From: Boswellia sacra | Lineage: Eukaryota > Streptophyta > Magnoliopsida > Sapindales > Burseraceae | Assembly (NCBI GenBank): GCA_013180625.2 | Contig: SNVD02009060.1 | Location: forward strand, 1 to 64,000 | DNA length: 64,000 bases | Reading direction: 5' to 3' | In this document: positions 12,413-23,700 of the stretch, piece after piece | Position numbering within the stretch: the stretch's first letter is position 1 | Layout of the letters: each line of letters begins with the position of its first letter | The notes under the pieces: generated by a model | Seen by the model: only the letters and a program-made list of their open reading frames with translations | Told to the model about the DNA's origin: nothing | The model's database searches: none | Position numbers and translations under genes: made by a program

Positions 12413-14978
12413 ATAAGTTATGTTTATAGTTTCTAACTTATATTGTTCCAAAAGGAGATCCAAAAGCAAGCATAATAAGGAGTTGTAGCCCTACTAATAG
12501 ACAAGATATTCTAACTAAGGCATTGGGAACCGAGGAGCATAGCGGTCGAGTTAGGGGGGTGGGAAAATATGTGACACCAACTACATATTTCAAAGGTCAT
12601 TACAAAGAAAAGAGACGTCATAAGGATGTTATGAGATAGTTAGTAGAGAAAGATGACATTATAGCCCAGCTAAGAGCACAATTAAATGTTGTGATGTCTG
12701 GAAACTCTAGTAATAGTGTTCCAGTGATCCAAAATAAGGGTGAGCAAGGGCCAACAGAGTTGAAAGATGAATATGATGCAATGGCTAAAAAACCAACAAC
12801 TTCCAGCACGAATGCTAAGAATAAATTGAAGTTAAAAGATATGGAAACTGCTGCCCCTGAGGAGGTTGAAAAGGACTCCTCGAGCAGTAAGAAAATGCTA
12901 TTAAATTCATTGGGTTTTGAATATTCAACTAATTACATGTATTATAACCTATTCTATTTGCAATATTATGTTGATAAGGTAGCTTGTAATTTAGCCATTA
13001 TGAGGGGTTCAAAGACTGTAGTTGTTGCATCTAGTTCTGCTTATGAAAAAGATGACAATGATAAGGCAACTAGGCGTGTGTCAGCTGAAATGGTTCTAGA
13101 TGGTAAAGCCACTATCCGCTAGTGTGGAGAAGATGAAAATGAGGCTATTATCACTTTACTTGATGTTATAGGACCACATGTGAATTGGCCAAGAGAGCTT
13201 GTCTTTGAAGAGGTGGGATAAAAACTTAGCATGTATTTTTTTTTATTTTGTGTTATTTACTAGCGTGTGCTACTGAACAATTTGTTGTACCTTTTGTTCT
13301 TATGTAGTCCCCATCCGATGAACAAAAAAGTCGTGACACGAAATGCGCGAGTAGGGAGTTGAAAGTGCTACAAACTGATAAGCCTCAAATTGATAATCCA
13401 GATTCTGTGGACATGTTTAAGGTTCTAGTTGAATCTTTGATGGCAGATGATACGGACTATGTCAAGGTTCAGTTTGATGAAGGTTTACTTGGCTACTCTG
13501 TGTTTACATATCTGAATCATGACGATTGTAGACATGTTATCAACTTTGGGGAACTGTCACAAAATTGCATCTCTTTGTATAGCAGGTATCCATTTCATTT
13601 GTTTCATTATTAAAACTACGTTGTGTTTAACGACTTTATTATTTTTGTCATTATTATAATTTAATAATGCCATTTTGTTTTTCTTTTTCTACTTGCAGTT
13701 GTCTCTTTAAAAAATTTAAACTCGACTCTGGTCCAATGAAGATTGGGTTTGTAAATCCTACAACCATAGTAGGAGGTGCAATTGCAAAAGCCAAAATGCA
13801 TCTTGCGACATCTCAATCATTTTCTGAAAAGCTCAAATGGTTGGAGAATAGGAACTACGTGTTCATTCCTTACAACCCAGGGTATGTTTTCAAGATTACA
13901 GAAAACTTATTTCATATTTTTTTTTAGGATGTTTATTCTTAAAGTTACTTACTTTGTTGTTGAAAATCTGGCTATTAGATACCATTTGACATTGATTATC
14001 ATTAATATGGCCTCATGTGAAGTCTTCTACCTTGATTCCATGCACAAAAGAGCCAAGGAAGATATAATGGAGGTCGTGAAACAGTAAGTTGTGTTAATTC
14101 TTACATGATATTTGGTGCCAGCTTTAATTATACATCATTAACATATAATATGTATTTTCTACCTATTTTGTTGGAGGAGTAATATTATGGAAGTTAGGTA
14201 CTGAATTGAAAAGGAAAAGGAGACGTTAAGGTAAGTTTGGATTTCTATTTGAAAATTGAGCAACGATTATTTGAATATGGAATAAAGTTGTATTGTATCA
14301 AATATTTCTATTTTATTAGTGCAGGCACGGAGACAGCCTCGATATAAGGAATGTGGGTATTATGTGCTCAAATATATGAAGGAAATTATTGAAGAGCCAA
14401 AGGTCTTTTGTGAGAAGGTAAGATGTACATAATTATAAATCCAAAATCCAAGAATGTTGATTTTATTACTAAACTTAAATTTTATTGTGATCTCAGTTTA
14501 ACAACAAGGAAAGTTATAGTATAAAAGAGATGAATGAGGTGGGATCAGAATGGGTTGTATTTATATCCAAGATTGTAATGGATTGGTATAAGGAAAAAGG
14601 AAGATAAAGAAATCGGGTTACAAAACTCTATAAGATTTGTGCTTATCAGCGTAGATTGAATATTCAATATGTTCTAACTTATTAAATCAAAATATTTGCA
14701 GGGTAAAAAAGTTCTAGAGGAATAGAGAGTGGAAGCTGGCAATTTTTTGGGATGAATTTATATAGCTTGCTGACTACAGTCAATAGAGGGAAGGGGAATA
14801 TGAATTCACTCTTTTTGTTATTTAGCAGACTGGGAATTGTTAGAACTATAATAGTCAGAATGTTGGTAGAGATTTTGTGAATATTTGAAGTTTTTTTTTT
14901 TGTGAGATGACTATTTGTTTGATTGAACTAATGATTGAAGTAGCTAATGGAGTTATCTAAAGTTTGTTTGTTTTGCTG

Positions 14979-15140
14979 CACTACAAGAATTTTTTAAATA
15001 TTTGTCACTTTGTAAATTTTTTATTTGGCGGTTTTTTAGATAAGTGAGAAATATAATCTGGTCTGGAAAGTCAACCCTACCTTTTGATATTATTTGTCAC
15101 TTTCAATAATTTCATTTATCACTTTTAAAATAAGTGACAT
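14979..15140 (+). mobile_element. CACTA transposon terminus with subterminal repeats
   Basis: CACTACAAGAA (14979-14989) is the classic end of plant CACTA (En/Spm) elements. Subterminal motifs follow in both orientations: tttgtcacttt at about 15000 and 15103, ataagtgaca at about 15132, and aagtgag. This is the left end of an element extending to the right. The opposite end, ttcttgtagtg, is not present up to the next LTR at 17309, so the element is truncated or was cut by later insertions. Confidence 0.75.
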
Positions 15141-15351
15141 GTATGTACATTAGAAAAAAAAACCTTTATATTTTCTCTCTTTCTCTTTTTTATTTCCCTC
15201 TATTTGTTCACCGTTGTTTACTCCTTCTTTTGCCCTAGCCACCATCATTACTCCCTTACCCACTCATCATCAACTCACATCTATTTCTTCTCAAATCCCT
15301 CCTATGATTCCATGTTTCTTCTTAAATCAGTTTCATTGTAGCTCAAATCGC

Positions 15352-15553
15352 CAACTGCAGCCTCGCTGACTCCAGTAGTCCCACGAGGCACCAACTCTAG
15401 CAGCCCTGCAACTCATCGACTCTAGCAGCCCCATCTTGCATCGACAGTAGCAGCCCTGTAACTCGCTGACTCTAGCATTGTGTAGCACCGACTCCAACCT
15501 CACTGACTCCAGCAGCCCTGCGAGGTACAGACTCCAACAGCCCCGCAACTCGT
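15352..15553. repeat. Degenerate minisatellite (gactccagcagccctgc units)
   Basis: Imperfect units of actc(c/t)agcagccctgcaact with tcg/gctgac linkers follow one another for about 200 bp, directly upstream of the captured XPO1 start codon. It may be expanded 5' leader sequence. Its reverse strand yields a repetitive open frame that is an artefact of the repeat. Confidence 0.75.
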
Positions 15554-15564
15554 CCATTCCAACT

Positions 15565-16555
15565 ATGACAGTTGAGAAGCTTCAAGATTAAAGCCAGTCG
15601 ATTGATGTCGCCTTGCTCGATGCTACTGTTGCTGCCTTCTATGGCACCAGATCTAAGAAAGAAGTGAGCTTTTTCACATCATTTTTTTCACTTGCTCTTT
15701 TATGTTTGGTTCCCAAGAAAGTGACGAGAAAGTGGGTGGATGTTCCAATTGTTTGAGCTTAGTTCACTTTAGAATTAATTGTGAGGGGATTTTTTGTTGC
15801 TTTTTGTGTTTTATTGTTCTTAGTGTCTGAGTTCCTTTTACTTCTTGTGGAATTGCAGGGAATGAGGTATTATTTGGGTTGTCTACTATTTTAGGGTTTT
15901 ATGGGGTTTAGGTGTTTGATGTTTTGGTTGCTTTGTATGTATAGATTTATGTTTGGACTATAGAAAAGTGAGTGAAATGCTGACGAATTGAACATGTGAG
16001 GATTGGGTTTTAGTGAGCACACTCACTTATGGGAGCTTATTGTGTTTACTTTCTTTTTCTTCTTCCTCGCTTTCTGTATGGTTATGTTGAAATTAAGGGC
16101 AAATGGGGGAAATTATGAAGCTTTTAGATTATAAATGTTTAAGAAACGTTACTCTTTCTTCTAGTGGCTGTATGGGACGAATTGAATTTATTTATTGTCT
16201 CACTGTAGACTCTAATTGGTTCCCATTATCCGCGTTCAAGACTTGAGACACCTTTTCATGGTTTTATGGCCATGTTTGTTTGTATTTTTTATATGTTTTT
16301 CTTGATTTCCTACGAAGTGCTAAAAAAATAATCTATTTGGTTTGTTAAAGTATGGGAAAACTTCACTTGTTGTAGGTGCACAACGTTATTTTTCATTTGT
16401 CTCATGTTTTTTGTTTGCTGTTTCTATGGGTGTTATAAAGAATAGCTGCAGATCAGATCTTGCGGGACTTGGAAAATAATCCCGATATGTGGCTGCAAGT
16501 TGTGCACATATTGCAAAACACAAAAAACCTAAACACCAAGTTCTTCGCCATGCAG
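15565..16555 (+). pseudogene. XPO1: Captured 5' fragment of exportin-1 (XPO1/CRM1)
   Basis: Two exons of the nuclear export receptor are recognisable. Exon 1 (15565-15663) starts with an ATG, reads MTVEKLQD, hits an in-frame TAA where Leu is expected, then continues IDVALLDATVAAFYGT and ends at a GT donor. Exon 2 (16441-16555, after an AG) reads ADQILRDLENNPDMWLQVVH, then ILQNTKNLNTKFFAMQ, and ends at gttagt. These match the very conserved N-terminus of plant XPO1. The next exon (LEGVIKYRW region) is absent, and the rest of the roughly 1,070-residue protein is missing. The fragment lies just inside a CACTA terminus, so it looks like a transposon-captured gene piece that kept its intron and was therefore copied at DNA level. 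It cannot make an exportin. Confidence 0.88.
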
Positions 16556-17308
16556 GTTAGTGACAACATCTAATGAGATAGTAGTCTATGCTTGTTAGAT
16601 AAGTTTGTATTTTAGCGCAATTGCATCTATATGTAGATGTTTTTTTTTTTTTGTAGGAACACAATTGACAATGGGAAATGTTGTGGGTTAATATCATTCT
16701 CCACACTTCTTTGTTCTTATTAAATAAAATAAGATGAATCATTTTGCAAATTTTGTTGGAAACTGCACTAATGTCTGGGCGGAGGGTGCAGTTGGCCCCC
16801 CTCTCCCAAAAAAAGGGTGACAAATAAACTTAACCCTTTTTCTTCGACAATGTATGAGTATTTATGCTTAGAACCATTGATTCTAGTAGTTTTACTTTGA
16901 AAGCATTAAGTTGGATTAAGATTAACAAATAGTGCCTGGTGCTAATGATGAAATTTGATTTAAGAAACTATGAATCAATATTCGTATATGATGTTTTACA
17001 ATTCCAACTTTATTTTATATCTTGTAGGCACAAAAAATTAGAATTTTATGTTGAAGATATATTGAATTTATGCATAGCTAGCTTTATTGGCTTTAACCCA
17101 AGATAATTTTTTGAATTATTGTTATAGAGTTCCAAGAGGATTATGTTATCAATTAGGCAAATTGTGTATATCTGCCAAGCATCAGGAGCATAGTTTCTTT
17201 GCAAAATGATTGCCATTGAGTTGTTCCGGTTGCATGTATCTGTAGAGTCTCAAAAGAAAATTAATATCTATGCATGTATGTATTATCAAAAAAAAAATTT
17301 AGAAAAAA
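16556..17308. other. Non-coding stretch between the XPO1 fragment and the next LTR
   Basis: No recognisable protein or RNA gene. A gggtgacaaat motif near 16815 resembles the CACTA subterminal repeats, which suggests that the CACTA element extended at least this far. Confidence 0.4.
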
Positions 17309-17989
17309 TGTTTAAGAATTAGTGGATTAGAAAATGAATGGATTTAGGCCCATGAGTTGGGGCCTTATATGTAGGGAAGAGAGGATTTTTCTAGAATTAG
17401 AAAGAAGGAAGGAAGCAAAAAAAAAAAAAAAAAGAAGGGAGTTCACGGTTACAAGGGAGGAAAAGAGAAGAAAGAGAGGAAAATTCAAAGAGGTGCATAA
17501 GCTTGAAATATAAATAGGGGTTTTCTAATACTATACTTACCTCATGTTATGTATTTTGTTGTTTAATTGATATTGTTTTGTTATGCATTTGACTTATTCT
17601 AAATTAATTGCTTTGTTGCTTGGATGATGAATTATGAGTGAATCTACTTGTTATAAGTTGATTATTTGTGGTTTGAATGAGGAATTATGTGTGAAAACGT
17701 ACTAAGTGTTGATGACGTGAAGTAGAGATGGTTTGAGGGGAGTTGTAGTTTCTATGACTGTCTTGTGTTGTTTGAGCTGATGCATTTTGCTGGATTAAGA
17801 ATTGTATGATTTTCCAATTGTTTAGGAAAATAGACATCTGAAGCTTTAATTAGCCACTGATTTCATTGAATTTGGAGTTAAAATGGATTTTTGGTGAATT
17901 TTTGAATTTAGAGGTCGAAATCTAGAAGGGAAATAGGGTAACCGAGTTAATGGAACAGGTTTACAGGGCTGCCTGTAGGTTATGACTTT

Positions 17990-18380
17990 TCACTTGACAC
18001 CACTCAACACTTGCTTGTCGAGTGTCGAGTGGTACGTGTCTAGTGTCTATTCAGACATGTCGAGCGCCGAGGGTGCACTGTCGTGCTCTTCACGCATGAT
18101 TCGACGTGCATGTTTGAGTGTCGAGTGTGCAACGTCGAGTGTCGTGGGACAGATGTCGAGTGTCGAGCACACTTTGTTGTGCGTTATGTGCCCGACTCGA
18201 CGCGCATGTTCCAGTGTCAAGCATCGAGAGTTTAGTGTTGAGTGCCGAGGGCACAGTGTCAAGTGCCTAGTGTCGAGTGTCGAGCGCACATTGTTACGCG
18301 TTGCGTGGGCAACTCGATGCGCATGTTCGAGTATCAAGCATCGAGTGTCGAGTGTCGAGGGCACAATATCGAGCAAAATT
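17990..18380. repeat. gtcgagtgtcgag minisatellite with higher-order units
   Basis: Short units (gtcgagt, gccgagg, gcatcgag) are arranged in a larger period of roughly 115-120 bp that also contains a cacactttgtt/gcacattgtta block and cgcgcatgtt. The GC content is well above the surrounding AT-rich DNA. Open frames on both strands here are by-products of the repeat. Confidence 0.8.
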
Positions 18381-18496
18381 ATAGAATTGCCCCAAATCGA
18401 CTGTACACTTCCCAAAAAGTCCTGGATTTTGCATAAAAATTGTATTTGCTTAATATTTATCATAGAAATGATATTGAAAGTTTGTTAATGTATGCA

Positions 18497-18815
18497 TTGG
18501 ACCTTGGATGGGCCGTTTTGTATAGGATCCAAGGAGAATGCGGATATGATATTCTTAGTGTTGGACCTTGGATGGGCCGTTTTATATATAGATCCCAGGG
18601 GAAGACGAGTATAATAATCTAATAAAATGGACCTTAGATGGGCTGTTTTGTATATGGATCCAGGGAGAATACGGATATGACATTCTTAGTGTTGGACCTT
18701 GGATTGGCCGTTTTGTATACGGATCCAAGGGGAACGCGAATATAAAAATATAAGGTGTTGGACCTTGGATGGGCCGTTTTGTATACGGATCCAAGGGGAA
18801 CACGGATATAAATTG
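18497..18815. repeat. Tandem array, five copies of a 62-66 bp unit
   Basis: Each unit has ttggaccttggatgggccg, then ttttgtata, ggatccaagg, ggaa and cggatata. Copies differ by point changes and by their last 10 bases. The even spacing might suggest a CRISPR, but the units are contiguous and lie in a plant LTR. Confidence 0.9.
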
Positions 18816-19190
18816 ATGTGTGAATGAACATAGTTGTTTGATTTACTATGATTGGGTGTGCAGCCTTGTAATTAAAAAATTGTTGAATGTATGTGATTAG
18901 TATAATGTTAGAATTTTTTCTACTAGGCTTTATGCTAACCCCTTCCCTCCACAGGTACCCAGAAAGATACACACACTAGTGGGGTTCCAGAGCTTCCTAG
19001 GGAGTCCAGAGTCTGCACGCATGCAAAGATTCTTGAGGATTGTTTTGATTTTCCTAGATTGTGATAGGAGATTTTGTTATGTAACTATAATCTTATGTAT
19101 CGATTTTAGTCACCAGTGTATGTACAATTGATTTTGAACAGCTGGTCAAATGTTGTAATAAATTTATATGATAAAAAAAATGAAATGAAA

Positions 19191-19349
19191 TATTGATAAT
19201 GTTCTTTTATTAATTTCTTATACAATCACCCCTAAAATCTCTAAATAAGGATGTTGGGGCGTGACAGAGTATTGATAATGTTCTTTTATTAATTTCTTAT
19301 ACAATCAAACGTAAAATCTCTAAATAAGGGATGTTAAGGCGTCATAGAG
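19191..19349 (+). repeat. 79-80 bp tandem duplication at the LTR/PBS junction
   Basis: Copies at 19191-19269 and 19270-19349 both run from tattgataatgttc to a (t/a)tagag or gacagag end. Only the second is followed by the primer-binding site. The first keeps the canonical gtgaca LTR end, while the second has gtcata. Confidence 0.85.
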
Positions 19350-19361
19350 TGGTATCAGAGC
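19350..19361 (+). promoter_or_regulatory. Primer-binding site for initiator tRNA-Met
   Basis: tggtatcagagc is complementary to the 3' end of plant initiator tRNA-Met and lies three bases after the LTR end, as expected for priming of minus-strand synthesis. Confidence 0.9.
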
Positions 19362-19524
19362 CTAGCCTGTATTGTGGTCCTGTGAAAAGGACGTAGATGG
19401 TTTGGGAGGGGTAGAGTCATGTCTTGTGTGCTTGCATATGCCTTGAATAATTGTTTGCTTTGTTTCTTTTCTATATGTTATGGAATTTTGCCACTTATGT
19501 TTTTGCCATTGATAAAATTAGATA

Positions 19525-20075
19525 ATGAGTTCTCGTATGCAAGGTGCTTCAAGTTCCAACCCACCTGAGGGTGGTGAGAGGTCGGAGTTTTGCAGGGCCA
19601 AGAGAGATGTGGCCAATACGTTGGCAGAAACAGTGGCAAACACGGCTAGGGAGACTCGCCATGCTAACCCACTACCGCCGCCTCAACCGATATTAGAGAC
19701 GGGTGTCGACAATAGAATGAAAGATACAATTAGAGAAGTCTAACACCACAACCCACCTATTTTCAATGGGGAGCCTGATCCGAATGTTACAGAAGAGTGG
19801 CTTATTCGAGTTGAGCGCCTCTTTAATCTTTGACAAGTTGAAGAGGATTTACGGGTTAGGGTGGCAACTCATCTGTTGACACAAGAGGCTTTACAATGGC
19901 GGACATCGGTTAAGCGTATTAGAGAAGGAAATATCTTTACATGGAGGGACTTCTCTATTGCCTTTTTGGACAAATATTTCCCAAGGATTTTCTGGGACCA
20001 AAAGGAAAATGGGTTTATATACTTGACACAAAGGAATATGACAAATATCTTCGATTATGACAAGTTCATATTTTT
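19525..20075 (+). pseudogene. Partial gypsy gag
   Basis: ATG at 19525. A Pro/Gly/Ser-rich start leads into the retrotransposon gag domain: NPPIFNGEPDPNVTEEWLIR, RVATHLLTQEALQW, and FTWRDFSIAFLDKYFPR. In-frame stops are at 19741-19743 (TAA) and 19831-19833 (TGA), otherwise the frame is kept. After about residue 180 (YDKF) it runs into unrelated AT-rich sequence. The zinc knuckle and all of pol are missing. Not functional. Confidence 0.88.
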
Positions 20076-21446
20076 GTTTAAATTTATCACTTTTTTTTTT
20101 TAAATATGAATTTATTAACTTCTTCTAAAGTATGATTTCATTATAGATTAATGTTTGATATAGGAAATAGACAAATACCTCTTATCAATGTAGGTTGTAT
20201 AGAGTTAGTGGTATCAATAAGTTGTAGATAGCATTATTGTTCTAATAAACTTTAAACTTAAAAGAACATATTAGAGATTTTTATAATCTCAAGAGATGTT
20301 TGCTATGAATACTAATTTAAAATCAACCAGATATAGTTGTATTTCGACAAATTTCAAATAGAATTAATGGAAATTTTGAATTATATCATTGATACAGTAA
20401 CAATAATAATAATAAATTTAATGATAGCAATGAAAAGAAACAGATAATTTAGTTAATTGAAAACATGAAAAATGTTAAATATGAATATAAATAAAAATAA
20501 CAGCTTTAATATTCAAATGAAATTAATATAAACAAGATGCATAGTTAATGTAAGAATTTGGTGATTCTAATCAATTGAAAGATGCCAACTAAGTACCAAA
20601 CCTTACTGTTAATATCACTCATTGTAAAATATAAACATTAATTCTTATTGTAACAAACACAATAAGAATTTTTATCACTCATTGTAAAATATATATAACA
20701 CTTTGACTAACTAAATGTATTTTACTGCATATTGTCAAAGGAATATCAAATTTTATATCATTAGTGGTAAACAAAATGATTGATTTTTTTTTTTAATGTT
20801 GATTTCGTAACAAACACAATATATCGCAAATCAAATTTTTATTTTGAAAACTAAGAAAAATATAATCTATATTGTCCTCTCCTATTTTAAGTTAGTGCCT
20901 TTATTGTTGTCATTGTTCTGTTGTCGTTTTTTGCTTTCCGACTTTTTACAAATATACCTTGAGAAAGCACACAATATAATACAACAAACAACAGTAAGAA
21001 CAAAATTTATTGCTCAAACTTAAAACTTGAAATCGTTCACGGGAATTCCATTTCCATATTATATCCATCCCTTCATCATGCTTAGCCCATTAATTGCTTT
21101 ACATTTTAAATTTGCAATATTTATTGTCTTTATGTTTTAAAAGTGTACGAGCTATCTTTTACAATCATTGGAATGTGATGAATAATATTCATGAAATTTT
21201 ATTATAAGTAGATTAAAATATTTATTATTAAGAGATTTATTTATAATCGTACGATATCTTTGGATCGAATTCAACTAAAACTTATACAAGAAAATGCCTA
21301 ACAAATGATACATAAGAAATATTTAGACATAAATGCACAACCCAATGTTTTTCACACAATTTCGTAACTATTAGATTGAATGACATTTTATGATTAGGAA
21401 TGGATCTTTTAAATCCTTAAAGGCATCCTAAGGAGAGAATAGCATC
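20076..21446. other. AT-rich intergenic stretch, no gene seen
   Basis: Poly(T) and A/T-rich spacer with no credible reading frame, RNA gene or terminal repeat. It begins exactly where the gag fragment loses similarity. Confidence 0.55.
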
Positions 21447-22009
21447 ATTTCTTTTTCACAAATAAATACAAAATACTAGTCAAATAAGTCTTTTTACTTT
21501 AATTTTTATTATTAACATTTAACTCTTTTTTACTCCTTTTGGATTCTATTAAGCCAAAATAGATCTCTTTCTTTCACGCTAAAAGCCACAATAGCTTTGT
21601 TGCTTTCACACAAAACCAACTAGTACAGAAATGAGAGATAATGACTTCAAAAGTCGGTTAATTGCTTCACCTTTACACCTCACAAAGTTGCAAAGACTTG
21701 CTTTCTCCCCTATTATTATTATTATTAAGTTTTTGTAATTTTCGTTTCATACACTTGCTCAGTCGCTCTTGCATTTTGTCTCTTTGCCACTAGCTAGTTA
21801 TTATTAATAAACTAACTAATAAATTAAAGCATTAGAATTATCAATTTTATACGAATTTATTAAAAGAGCTAGCTAATGGCTTCATACGAACGTTTGAGTA
21901 GTTTTATAGGGAATATTAGAGATTTAAAGTGGCATATAAGATACGAATTTCATCTTTTATAGATGCTTATTTACAATCAATACTACAAGCATGCACACAC
22001 ACACACACC

Positions 22010-22048
<39 letters not shown>

Positions 22049-23506
22049 GGATAGGATAAGGTAAGCCTAAGCTAAGACCTTAATTTTCTTTTACACAAGG
22101 AAGGAGAAATGAAATGTGAGGCTAGCAATTTCAGGCCTATCATTATAATAATTAGTGTTGGATTGGTTCATTTGTTAAAGTTTTTAGGTCAAAACATCTT
22201 TTGTTACAGCTATTTGATTTTATCTTGCTGGTAGCTTCTCTTGGCTTTTAAGCTTAGGCCTGCCTGCAGCTGCTTCATCTTCAGGTTAGTATTCTCTTTC
22301 TATCTTTCTATGTGTTGCTATTCAAAACTTGATTGTGGTTGAGGACTTTGATCTGATTTCTTTTTTTATCCTTGTTGTCATGTGTGCTTTAATGCTTATT
22401 CCCTATCGCATAATTTCTTATTCACAAACAAATACAAAATACTAGTCAAATAAATCTTTTTACTTTAATTTTTATTATTAACTTTTAGCTCTTTTTTATT
22501 CCTTTTGGATTCTATTAAGCCAAAATAGCTTTCTTTCTTTCACACTAAAAGCCACAATAGGTTTGTACCAGTACAGAAATGAGAGTTAATGACTTCAAAA
22601 TTTGGTTAATTGCTTCACCTTTACACCTCACAAAGTTGCGAAGACTTGCTTTCTCCCCTATTATTGTTATTATTAAGTTTTTGTAATTTTCGTTTCATAC
22701 ACTTGCTCAGTTGCTCTTGCATTTTGTCTCTTTGCCTCTAGCTAGTTATTATCAATAAGCTCACTAAGAAATTAAAGCATTATAATTATTAATTTTATAC
22801 GAATTTATTGAGAGAGCTAGCTATTAGCTTCATACAAAGGTTTAAGTAGTTTTACAGGGAATATTAGAGATTGAAAGTGGCATCTAAGGTACAAATTTCA
22901 TCTTTTATAGATGCTTATTCAGAATCAATACTAGAAGTGCGCACACACATACACCCAAAGAGAGTGAGAGAGAGAGGTGGATAGGATAAGGTGAGCCTAA
23001 GCTAAGACCGTAATTTTCTTGTACACAAGCAAGGAGAAATGAAATGTTAGGCTAGCAATTTCAGGCCTGTCATTATAATAATTAGTGTTGGATTGGTTCA
23101 TTTGTTAAAGTTTTTAGGTCAAAACATCTTTTGTTACAGGTGTTTGATTTTATCTTGCTGGTCGCTTCTCTTGGTTTTTAAGCTTAGGCTTGCCTGCAGC
23201 TGCTTCATCTTTAGGTTATTATTCTCTTTCTATCTTTCTATGTGTCGCTATTCAAGTTTCATTTGCTTGTCTTCCTTGTTTGGTGTTTTAACAAAACAAT
23301 TCATGATATATTGGTTTGGTGGTGTTATAAATCAAATGTCACAAATCTGGTATATAAATAAATTTGTTTGTTTCATGCACACTTCTTACTGGCTTTATTG
23401 TAATATCAAAATGCCTCAAAACTTTATTGTGGTTGAGGGCTTTGATCTGATTTCTCTTCTTGTCCTTATTGTCTTGTATGCTTTAATGCTCATTCCCTAT
23501 CACATA
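21447..23506. repeat. Tandem duplication of an approximately 1-kb non-coding segment
   Basis: About 21447-22412 and 22413-23506 are the same sequence in direct orientation, from a ttcacaaa(t/c)aaatacaaaatac start to an attccctatc(g/a)cataattt end. Copy 2 carries about 140 extra bp (about 23255-23400) that copy 1 lacks. Each holds an AC/AG microsatellite and a splice-donor-like cttcaggttagtattctc or ctttaggttattattctc. It may be a duplicated promoter and leader of a lost gene. No protein is recognised, and the open frame at 23093-23557 is not conserved in copy 1. Confidence 0.85.
21993..22046. repeat. Compound (AC)n/(AG)n microsatellite
   Basis: An (ac)n run, then ccaaa, then about 17 ag units in copy 1 of the duplication. 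The matching place in copy 2 (about 22941-22976) is short and interrupted, so the arrays diverged after the duplication. Confidence 0.9.
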
Positions 23507-23700
23507 ATTTGCAACTTTGAATTGTCTGAATTCAAACCTGATGAAATGCCCATGTAAATCCTATCAATGTTGCATCTTTCACACCGAAGAGCAAATACGA
23601 GACCATTTATTTAGGAAAAGGTTTGATACAAAATACAAAAATTAGATTTGGCATGGGGAAACTAAATACAAAATACAAAAATTAGATTTGGCATGGGGAA

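Larger units (their letters stand above)
8736..14607 (+). pseudogene. Decayed plant transposase / Ulp1-type protease gene of a CACTA-like element
   Basis: Exon-like pieces encode a plant transposon protein. 8736-9017 holds the IRIEFNEYNQP block and an in-frame TAG at codon 6. 9119-9340 has the ASRAWRQFKT motif, ends in DEVWDKFVRS and is followed by a TAG. About 12440-13226 has GTEEHSGRVRGVGKYVTPT-like text and a stop at 13120-13122. 13307-13586, 13700-13882, 13978-14082, 14325-14418 and 14497-14607 form the C-terminal C48/Ulp1 peptidase. The expected His (YHLTLIII), Asp (FYLDSMHKR) and Cys (KECGYYVLKYM) of the catalytic triad are all present. Exons are joined by plausible GT-AG introns. The gene is split by a LINE fragment and by a family-A LTR, and stops in the 5' half make it non-functional. 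The family fits plant CACTA (Transposase_24/PTTA) proteins, some of which end in a Ulp1 domain. Confidence 0.8.
17309..19346 (+). repeat. 5' LTR of the gypsy element with internal minisatellites
   Basis: It contains a poly(A)-like run, a TATA-like box (atataaatag, 17508-17517), a high-GC gtcgag repeat block (about 17990-18380), a 62-66 bp tandem array (18497-18815) and a duplicated end (19191-19349). The last copy ends gtcata, degraded from the gtgaca seen in the preceding copy. Confidence 0.65.
17309..20075 (+). mobile_element. 5' part of a Ty3/gypsy element (LTR, Met PBS, partial gag)
   Basis: The order is a 2-kb LTR (17309-19346), a primer-binding site complementary to initiator tRNA-Met (19350-19361) and a gag reading frame that stops making sense after about 20075. 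Everything downstream (rest of gag, pol, 3' LTR) is missing. The gag type and the ...gtgaca-gag-tggtatcagagc junction fit Ty3/gypsy chromovirus-like elements. The LTR start (tgtttaagaatt) is my best guess from the TG after an A-run and could be off. Confidence 0.75.

Noticed and set aside
17982..18488. Long open frames on both strands (138-168 codons)
   Set aside because: They are produced by the gtcgag minisatellite, which lacks stops in several frames. The amino-acid text is repetitive and resembles no protein.
18497..18815. Evenly spaced repeats that could look like a CRISPR array
   Set aside because: Units are contiguous tandem copies without unique spacers, in a plant LTR.
23093..23557. 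154-codon Leu/Cys/Phe-rich plus-strand frame
   Set aside because: It lies in copy 2 of the tandem duplication, and the frame is not kept in copy 1.
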